Origin: Cliona cf. orientalis
Lineage: Eukaryota > Porifera > Demospongiae > Clionaida > Clionaidae
Length of the DNA stretch: 64,000 bases
Assembly (NCBI GenBank): GCA_963930775.1
Contig: OZ005695.1
Location: forward strand, 310,001-374,000
Reading direction: 5' to 3'
The notes beneath the pieces were generated by a model, which saw only the letters and a program-made list of their open reading frames with translations, was not told where the DNA came from and ran no database searches. Position numbers and translations under genes: made by a program. Below are positions 57,306 through 64,000 of the stretch, one piece after another (positions within the stretch are counted from its first letter, which is position 1; each line of letters begins with the position of its first letter).

Positions 57306-60300
57306 ATGGCAACAACTTCGATCTCTCCGGAACAGAGCAGCGAACAAACGCCAAGGAGCAGAAAATCATCTGATAACACTAGCGCCACCAACGGGTGAGA
57401 AATATTATCATGAATATGATCGTTATTGTGGTGAGCATTAATTAGAACATCAATTAGAACATCTTCGTTTTGCAGAAATTCTGCTTGGATTGACGTTCAC
57501 TATGACCCCGTTGCTTCGCTGTACACCTTCTCCAGATGCATGGGTACGTGGATATCGCAATAATGTTGCAGTATTCCCAGTTGCTATGTTTGCTGGTGTT
57601 GCTAAGGGGCGTGTCCACCAGCTAGAATCCTCCTATAATAATAATATTATGACATTTGAGGCTTTTATTAAAGTATGTGTCGTGACTTAGCACAGTGAAG
57701 TAAAACTTTCATTAATACTTTTTACTTGTCGACAATATTGCAATGCACACATATATAGATTCACAAAAACCACAAAACAGGATACACAAAATAACCACGA
57801 ACATTACACTTCCTTCCCTCTTAAGATAATAATTACACAAACCAAAAATGGAGGAAAGCATGTACATGTGTATGCATGAAGTTTGCAAAAATGAATAAGC
57901 ATGAAGTGATACAACCAGAAAATAACTCAAGTCCAGGTAGGTTCAAATCTCTCAACAGGAACACGGTTACGCTTTGGATAGGATTTCTCACGAGTAGGAT
58001 TTACTCTCACTGCATCTGGGTTAGCTGGAATAGGATCAGGTGATGCAGGCTCTGAATTCGTGTTCTCAGTTGGCATAGTCTCAGAAGCAGGACTAGCAGT
58101 AGAAGATTCTGTATTAGCAGATGTAGTTTCTGGTGAAGATGGTGGAATGACAATATCTGGAATATCAGGCTCACGATGAGAGTCCTGAGGTACTTCCACT
58201 GAACGTTTGCGAACTTGATCTTGATGACAACGTCTAGTTTTACCATTAGCAAGTCTCACTCTGTAGGAAACAGGACCAGTTTTCTGTTCAACAGTACCTG
58301 GCAACCATTTGTCTCCATGATGGTAATTTCTCACGAAAACATCATCTCCAGCTTCAAAGTTTCTCTCTCTGGATCTAAGATCATGTTTCTCTTTCTGTTT
58401 CATCTGATTCCTCTCTACTCTCTCAGCAGTATTGGGTTTCAAGAGATCCAGTCGTGATCTAGGACGGTGTCCCAACAATAGTTCACTCGGAGAGATTCCA
58501 GTAGTGGATTGTGGAGTGAGGCGGTAGGTTAGGAGAACTTGAGCAAGGCGAGTACGCATAGTACCATGAGTGATCTTCCTCAATCCTTTCTTGACTGTCT
58601 GTACAGCGCGCTCAGCAAGCCCATTGGAGGCAGGATGATAGGGTGCTGAGGTTAGATGCTTAATGCCATTACTTTTGAAAAATGCTTCGATTTCTGCGCT
58701 GACAAAACACGTACCATTATCAGTAACAACTGTTTCAGGAATTCCAAATTGTGCGAATATCGTTCTCAGTTCCTCAATCACGGCGGTAGAAGTAGCATTC
58801 GGAGTGCAAATAGCCTCAATCCATTTGGAATGAGCATCGACCATGACAAGTATCATCTTTCCTTGTACCGGTCCGGCGTAATCGAGGTGTAAGCGTGCCC
58901 ACGGCCTAGTAGGCCAACTCCACGGGTGCAATGGGGCAACTGACGGTGTTGATTGGTGCAATTGACAAGCAGAACATTGTTGGACAGTTCGTTCGATATC
59001 CTTCGTGATACCAGGCCACCATACATACATCCTTGAGAGTCCCTTCATTCGTGTGACACCAGGATGACCTTCGTGAAGCTCAGTGAGTACAGCATCTCGG
59101 CAGGCATGAGGAACAATGACCCTAGTACCCCACAGTAGACAACCTTCGTAAATTGAGAGCTCCGCTTTCTTCTCGAAAAATGGGGCAAACTTGTCCGGAT
59201 CTGGACATACACTAGGCCATCCCTGCTGCACAAACTGAACAATGGGGGCGAGTTGTGGATCCTTTCGAGTGCACTCTTTAATTTGGTGAGCAGTAACAGG
59301 AGAATTATCAAGGTGATCCACTAGCAATACAATCTCCGGTGGTGGCTGCTTAACAGACGGTTGAACGGGTAAGGGAAGGCGACTCAACGCATCGGCATTT
59401 GCGTGAGCGGTCGTATTTCGGAATTTCAACTTGTATTCGAACATCGATAGGTACAGTGACCAACGTCGGATTCTCGCTGATGCTTGTGGTGAAGTAGGCT
59501 TCTGGCTATCAAGGAGGCCCAGCAGCGGCTTGTGGTCCGTGATTAGAGTGAATGAATGACCAAACAAGTAGGAGTAAAACCGCTTGATTCCAAACACTAG
59601 TGAAAGGCCCTCCTTCTCGAGCTGTGAATAATTTCGCTCGGCGGAATTCAAGGTACGGGAGGCGTACCCAATCGGCTTCTCTGAGCCGTCTGGCATTCGG
59701 TGAGCCAGAACTGCGCCAATGCCGTAAGCAGACGCATCGCAGGCCAGAAGTAACGGAAGTTTCGAGTCGTAATGAACGAGTAATTGCGAGGACGTGAGTA
59801 ACTCCTTCGATTCGTTGAACGCTTTGTCTTGTGCGGATGTCCATTCCCACGGTTCTTTCTTGCTTAGAAGCTTGTAGAGCGGTGCTAGTCGAGTCGATAA
59901 GTTCGGCAAGAATTTCCCGTAATAAGTAAGCAATCCGAGGTAGGACTTCAGCTCAGTAACATTATTGGGAGTAGGGGCTTGGCGGATAGCTTCAACTTTC
60001 TCAGGGAGCGGATGTAGACCCTCTGAGTCAATCACATGACCAAGGTAAGGTACGGACGGTACCATAAATTTGCATTTTTGTTTCTTTACCTTCAACTCAG
60101 CCTTGGCCAATCGTTTGAAAACTTCCTCCAAGCTCTTCAAGTGCTCAGCCTCGGTCTCGGAATGGATCAAAATATCATCGATATACACGGTAACGTGCGG
60201 AATACCCTGCAACAACTGCTCCATGGCTTTCTGAAATATTCCAGGGGCAGAGGAGATACCGTATGGCAGGCGTGTGTAGCGGAAGAGGCCCTTGTGGGTG

Positions 60301-62833
60301 CTGATAACCACGTACTTGCTTGACTCCTCCTCCAGCTTGAGCTGCAGGTACGCCTGACTCAGGTCTAGCTTGGTGAATAATTTCCCTTGCTTAAGTGTGG
60401 CGAAAATATCCTCTGTCTTAGGTATGGGGTAACGGTTCAGCTTGGACACGGGGTTAATCGTCATTCGAAAATCTCCACAGATACGTACATTCTTACGGTC
60501 ACTCTTCATCACTGCAACGATAGGAGCTGCCCAGTCGGAGTAGTCAACTGGCTCCAGTGTTCCTTCAGCCACTAGTCTGTCCAGCTCCTCCTCGACCTTC
60601 TCTCGCATCGCATAGGGAACTGTGCGGGCTTTGCAGAAGCGGGGTGTAGCACCTGGATCCATCTCAATCTTTGCCTCGTAATCTTTGAAAGTTCCAAGGC
60701 GTTCCTGAAAAAGCTCATCATACTGGGTCAGTAAATCATGCAACTGGGGGCTCTGCATGTAGTGGATCTTATCCCAATTCAATTTAATTTTAGTCAGCCA
60801 ATTTCTTCCCAGAAGGGTAGGCCCATCTCCCTTGACAACCACCAAAGGTAGTATAGCTGTCTGACCTTGGTAAACAACTTGTACATCTGTGCTACCCACC
60901 ACTGTAATAGGCTCCTTTGAGTAGGTCTGCAACCTGATAGTGGATGTACTTAGGCTCCTCCCCGGCCACAACTTGTGGTACCTGTTCTCAGAGATTATGG
61001 AAACACAGGCACCTGTATCTATCTCCATGGAGATGGAGACCTTATCTACTTCAACTTGTACCTTTATGGGAGGTGTGCGGCCATCTCGTCTTTGTCCAAT
61101 AGTCAGGATTGGCTGCATGGAGTCATCTGTGTCCGAATCGTACTCCTCGTCTAGCTGGCGAACAGGTTGTGAAGTAGTTCTCTTAGTTGACTTTCCTTGG
61201 GGTGCAGGTTGGGGTTGAGATTTGCTCTTGCAGACTCTAGCTAGGTGTCCCTTCTTTTTGCATTTGTGACACACACTGTCTCGGAATCTGCACACAGTAG
61301 CCAAATGGCCTGGCTTGCCACAGCGGTGACAAATCACTCGAGCTCCACCCTCTGCTGTGCTGGCTCTTTTCCCTGCTACCTTGTGCACTGGCTCTGACTT
61401 GACATGTACCCCTGTGCTGCTTCCAGAGGTTGATTCAGCTTTGCCGGGCGATTGCATCTCTTTCAGGTTCTTAGTAGCCGTTTCGAATCCCTTCGCTATC
61501 GACACAGCTTTAGCGTAGGTGAGGTCAGTCTCCTGTAGTAGCTTCTTTTGAATCGGCTCGTCGTTTATCCCCCAGACGATTCGATCTCTGAGCATTTTAT
61601 TCAGAGTCTCGCCGTAGTTACAGTGCTGTGCAAGACGACGCAGCTCCGCTACGTAAGCGGCTACAGATTCTCCAGCCTGTCTCGACCTCGAGTTGAAGCG
61701 AAAACGCTGCATGACCTCGGAAGGTGTCGGACTGTAGTGCTCGGTAAGTTTTGCAACCAACTCGTCGTACTTCTTTTCCTTTGGCTTCGCAGGAGCAAGG
61801 AGGCTTCTCAACAGTTTGTAGGGCGCCGGCCCGATGACCGAGAGGAAAGTAGCCCGTCGCTTGTCCGCTTTCGCGTCTCCAGTGAGATCGTTAGCCTCGA
61901 AAAATTGCTCTAGCCTCTCCACATACTGAGGCCATTCCTCCTGCTCGGGATCATACTGCTCTATCTTTCCCAGCAGTGCCATGAGTTCGAGATCCCGTAA
62001 CTCGTCGCCAAAATATGTCGTGACTTAGCACAGTGAAGTAAAACTTTCATTAATACTTTTTACTTGTCGACAATATTGCAATGCACACATATATAGATTC
62101 ACAAAAACCACAAAACAGGATACACAAAATAACCACGAACATTACAGTATGCATACTACAGGCCTGTACTGGACAACATTTTTGTGTGTCACATTGTGTG
62201 TCGTTACAATATTATGATACAAGTGCTAGCACTCATAGCCTAATGTTAGTGTATGATCACTTCATGTATATAGCCCTAGAGGACCTGGCTAACGATGGTG
62301 ACCACAAGCTACTGGTGGGAGACCTAGGCAGCGGACAGTATGATATGAAACTAAAGGTATTCAAAGGTAAAAATTTAATGTATTTCTGCACACACACACT
62401 CACGTACTCCTCCATCCATGCAATGTCATACATAAATACACATAATATTATGATAGCTATGAGCTAGGTCGTGTTACACCAATCTGGCAATGCCAGATTG
62501 ATGTAACACAACCTAGCTCGTAGCTATCAATATCATGACGAACACCCAATCAAGAAGTTTGCTGAAATGATAAATACAGAAACTCATACCTCTGCACTGA
62601 TTCTCATCCTGCAGGCACGGAGCAGACCCAGGAGAGTCCCCTGATGGAAATGCCGACTGGCGTGTGTACATTCTACATGGACACGACTGACCCTCGCACT
62701 CCGGCGGTGGCTGTGTCCTGCGGCAGCTTCATCTACGTCTTCAAGAACCTCAGACCTTACTTCAAGTTTACGCTGCCACTGCTAGAGGTGGGGAACATGT
62801 CACACTGAATGAGATTTTCTGACATTGATGTTA

Positions 62834-62870
<37 letters not shown>

Positions 62871-64000
62871 TTAGCTCAATTCGACAGAGGTTGACTTATG
62901 GAACCAAGTTAAGGAGGTAGGTATAGGAGGTATTTCATTTGATGATGATGATGATGTCATTGTTGGCTCCACCCACCAGGATAAGATTGACCCAGCCATC
63001 ATGCGAGAATCGTTGGAGAGCATGAACAACGATGGAACCGATATACCACTCACCGTTCGATCGCTCAAGTAAGTTTATAAAAAAACCCTCCTTTCTCTCA
63101 TGTTTACATTGGATTTTAGAACTGATATCTGGCAATGAGACAGTTAGATATGATATGCTTCTCACTTGCTCGTATAATACCGATATTATGATCCCACCCA
63201 TGCACGTGCTCTCTTTCTTCCTAGATTTCTCCAGCTGGATACAGAGGACCTGCTACCGTTTGCCGCTGTGTTCAAGCACATTCCCCTGAAGCGTCAGACC
63301 ATCATCACCTGTATGACCACGCTCAAGAAGAGCCATGAAGAGGCGGACGCTGTTAGCTGCATCGTGGTAGGGACAGAGAATAAAGATATCTACATCCTCG
63401 ACCCTGAGGCTTTCACGGTGCTCAAAAAGGTGAACTTTTTAGTGTACTCTAATACAACAAGTGCATGTATGCATGTACAGGTAGGCTTTTTGTACTGTAT
63501 ACAGGTAAACCTTTTATGTACTCTAACTTGTACTGGTGCTTTATCCTTACTCTAACATGTAGGTTTTTTGAGTATTTCATTATTATTATTTTGCATCACA
63601 CACCAACAGATGCGCACAAAAATTAATATTATAATAACTTGAATATGTGTACTGGTAGGCTTATTATTCGAAAGTAGTTTGAAAAATGGATCACAACTCC
63701 GACTCAATTTATGATATGCTTAACAAAGTATGTTCCATCTCCCGTTTACCCTCCCTCCCTCTCTCCTTCAGCTCATACTGCCTGCCGTGCCGGTCTTCAT
63801 AAGTGCCACTGGTCTCTACGATGTTGAGTATTATGTCTCCGTCGCCTGCCGGGACGCCTGCGTCTACACGCTAAAGACGGGAGGCCACACCCCCAAGTAC
63901 AAGATCCCCCTTGGCTCTCAGCCGTGCGGACTGCAGAGAATGGACAAAAATATCTTTATTGGGTGCATGGATAATACACTTGCCTGCTACTCCACAAAGG
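57306..64000 (+). CDS. BBS1: BBS1, BBSome subunit (5' part; runs off the window)
   Basis: Beta-propeller subunit of the BBSome, which carries membrane proteins in and out of cilia. Exons: 57306-57394, 57476-57543 (AWIDVHYDPVASLYTFSRCM), 62274-62366 (LEDLANDGDHKLLVGDLG), 62615-62787 (YVFKNLRPYFKFTLP), 62875-62916 (VDLWNQVK), 62980-63068, 63225-63429 (KRQTIITCMTTLKK, DAVSCIVVGTENKDIYILDPEAF) and 63772 to the edge (PAVPVFISATGLYDVEY). Motifs follow human BBS1 in order; about the first 340 of ~590 residues are present. Intron 2 is 4730 bp because an LTR retrotransposon lies in it in antisense; without it the intron would be ~260 bp. Splice sites on both sides of the insertion look intact. A 39-bp hairpin (57193-57231, caagccacgcccc and inverse) lies between the kinesin and this gene. 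Confidence 0.94.
57678..57808 (-). repeat. 3' LTR of the Ty3/gypsy element
   Basis: 131 bp, identical to the 5' LTR. Preceded on the element strand by the polypurine tract at about 57809-57822 (aagagggaaggaag). Confidence 0.93.
57927..61982 (-). CDS. Gag-pol polyprotein of the Ty3/gypsy element
   Basis: One frame of 1351 residues. In order: a gag region; two CCHC zinc knuckles (about residues 215-250; CHRCGKPGHLATVC, CHKCKKKGHLARVC); an aspartic protease (about 322; IDTGA); reverse transcriptase with YIDD near 600; RNase H (about 745-830; ACDASAYGIG, TDHKPL); an integrase zinc-binding HHCC segment (about 970-1010) and catalytic core (about 1030-1125, with DN at 1082); then a Ser/Thr/Pro-rich C terminus. 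Gag and pol are in one frame, as in several metazoan Ty3/gypsy lineages, so no frameshift signal is needed. Part of the element at 57678-62146. Confidence 0.95.
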   Translation of the reverse strand: MALLGKIEQYDPEQEEWPQYVERLEQFFEANDLTGDAKADKRRATFLSVIGPAPYKLLRSLLAPAKPKEKKYDELVAKLTEHYSPTPSEVMQRFRFNSRSRQAGESVAAYVAELRRLAQHCNYGETLNKMLRDRIVWGINDEPIQKKLLQETDLTYAKAVSIAKGFETATKNLKEMQSPGKAESTSGSSTGVHVKSEPVHKVAGKRASTAEGGARVICHRCGKPGHLATVCRFRDSVCHKCKKKGHLARVCKSKSQPQPAPQGKSTKRTTSQPVRQLDEEYDSDTDDSMQPILTIGQRRDGRTPPIKVQVEVDKVSISMEIDTGACVSIISENRYHKLWPGRSLSTSTIRLQTYSKEPITVVGSTDVQVVYQGQTAILPLVVVKGDGPTLLGRNWLTKIKLNWDKIHYMQSPQLHDLLTQYDELFQERLGTFKDYEAKIEMDPGATPRFCKARTVPYAMREKVEEELDRLVAEGTLEPVDYSDWAAPIVAVMKSDRKNVRICGDFRMTINPVSKLNRYPIPKTEDIFATLKQGKLFTKLDLSQAYLQLKLEEESSKYVVISTHKGLFRYTRLPYGISSAPGIFQKAMEQLLQGIPHVTVYIDDILIHSETEAEHLKSLEEVFKRLAKAELKVKKQKCKFMVPSVPYLGHVIDSEGLHPLPEKVEAIRQAPTPNNVTELKSYLGLLTYYGKFLPNLSTRLAPLYKLLSKKEPWEWTSAQDKAFNESKELLTSSQLLVHYDSKLPLLLACDASAYGIGAVLAHRMPDGSEKPIGYASRTLNSAERNYSQLEKEGLSLVFGIKRFYSYLFGHSFTLITDHKPLLGLLDSQKPTSPQASARIRRWSLYLSMFEYKLKFRNTTAHANADALSRLPLPVQPSVKQPPPEIVLLVDHLDNSPVTAHQIKECTRKDPQLAPIVQFVQQGWPSVCPDPDKFAPFFEKKAELSIYEGCLLWGTRVIVPHACRDAVLTELHEGHPGVTRMKGLSRMYVWWPGITKDIERTVQQCSACQLHQSTPSVAPLHPWSWPTRPWARLHLDYAGPVQGKMILVMVDAHSKWIEAICTPNATSTAVIEELRTIFAQFGIPETVVTDNGTCFVSAEIEAFFKSNGIKHLTSAPYHPASNGLAERAVQTVKKGLRKITHGTMRTRLAQVLLTYRLTPQSTTGISPSELLLGHRPRSRLDLLKPNTAERVERNQMKQKEKHDLRSRERNFEAGDDVFVRNYHHGDKWLPGTVEQKTGPVSYRVRLANGKTRRCHQDQVRKRSVEVPQDSHREPDIPDIVIPPSSPETTSANTESSTASPASETMPTENTNSEPASPDPIPANPDAVRVNPTREKSYPKRNRVPVERFEPTWT
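62016..62146 (-). repeat. 5' LTR of the Ty3/gypsy element
   Basis: 131 bp, tgt...aca in the element's orientation, identical by eye to the copy at 57678-57808. Followed inward by the putative primer-binding region. Confidence 0.93.
62448..62536. repeat. Near-perfect palindrome in BBS1 intron 3
   Basis: Arms of ~44 bp (gatagctatgagctaggtcg...aatctggca and inverse) around a single central base at 62490, with a few mismatches. Probably a very short fold-back or MITE-type element; lies 78 bp upstream of the next exon. Confidence 0.75.
62838..62868. repeat. (CT)n microsatellite at a BBS1 3' splice site
   Basis: About 15 CT units that end a few bases before the acceptor at 62874 and serve as its polypyrimidine tract. 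Length changes here could alter splicing. Confidence 0.8.

Larger units (their letters stand above)
57678..62146 (-). mobile_element. Ty3/gypsy LTR retrotransposon, whole-looking and young
   Basis: A 4469-bp element in BBS1 intron 2, antisense to the gene. Both ends are bounded by 131-bp LTRs that look identical, start TG and end CA on the element strand, and are flanked by the 5-bp duplication GTATG (57673-57677 and 62147-62151). One long gag-pol frame fills the interior. A purine-rich tract sits next to the 3' LTR and a 'ttttggcgacgag' primer-site-like sequence next to the 5' LTR. The domain order protease, reverse transcriptase, RNase H, integrase places it in Ty3/gypsy (Metaviridae); the Mag-type lineage is my guess. 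No envelope gene. No breaks seen. Identical LTRs mean a very recent insertion. Confidence 0.95.

Noticed and set aside
59509-59850. Extra frames within the retroelement
   Set aside because: They overlap the gag-pol frame in other frames and show no domain; shadows of the real coding sequence.

Overview
The window looks like nuclear DNA of an animal with a compact, AT-rich, intron-dense genome, most likely a demosponge (the gene content fits Amphimedon queenslandica; this is inference). Grounds: metazoan genes with short introns and 130-350 bp between genes (FANCM, ARPC1, CRYM, SSNA1, PIDD1-like, PHF5A, KIF19-like, BBS1), next to a tandem array of receptor tyrosine kinases of the lineage-specific kind reported as greatly expanded in that sponge.

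Region 1 (1-31.2 kb, all minus strand) is a receptor array. Five receptor tyrosine kinase genes (one cut by the window edge) share one architecture: signal peptide exon, one exon for a ~200-residue cysteine-bearing ectodomain that I cannot assign to a known family, Ser/Thr-rich stalk, one membrane helix, a tyrosine-rich juxtamembrane region with an NxxY motif, and a split kinase domain. Between them sit two receptors with the same ectodomain but no kinase, whose tails carry NxxY tyrosine motifs (in one, amplified as a 45-bp repeat), an orphan ectodomain, and broken remnants. A copy of the 3' end of the neighbouring FANCM gene lies inside the array at 16.1-18.4 kb, so the array grew by duplications that carried part of FANCM along. 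Small DNA elements and large inverted repeats fill 16-24 kb.

Region 2 (31.3-57.1 kb) is a run of single-copy genes: FANCM (DNA-repair translocase) and ARPC1 (Arp2/3 subunit) on the minus strand; CRYM (ketimine reductase) on plus; SSNA1 (basal body/microtubule protein) on minus with a 3.4-kb intron holding a ~1.9-kb minisatellite; a PIDD1-like LRR-ZU5-UPA-death-domain gene on plus; PHF5A (splicing factor) on minus; and a KIF19-like kinesin-8 on plus.

Region 3 (57.3-64 kb) is BBS1 on plus, running off the right edge. Its second intron holds a whole-looking, very young Ty3/gypsy LTR retrotransposon on the opposite strand, with identical 131-bp LTRs and a 5-bp target duplication. SSNA1, KIF19-like and BBS1 are all cilium genes within 21 kb, though nothing here proves co-regulation. 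Exon limits were read by eye from splice consensus and homology and can be off by a few bases; in the receptor array they are approximate.
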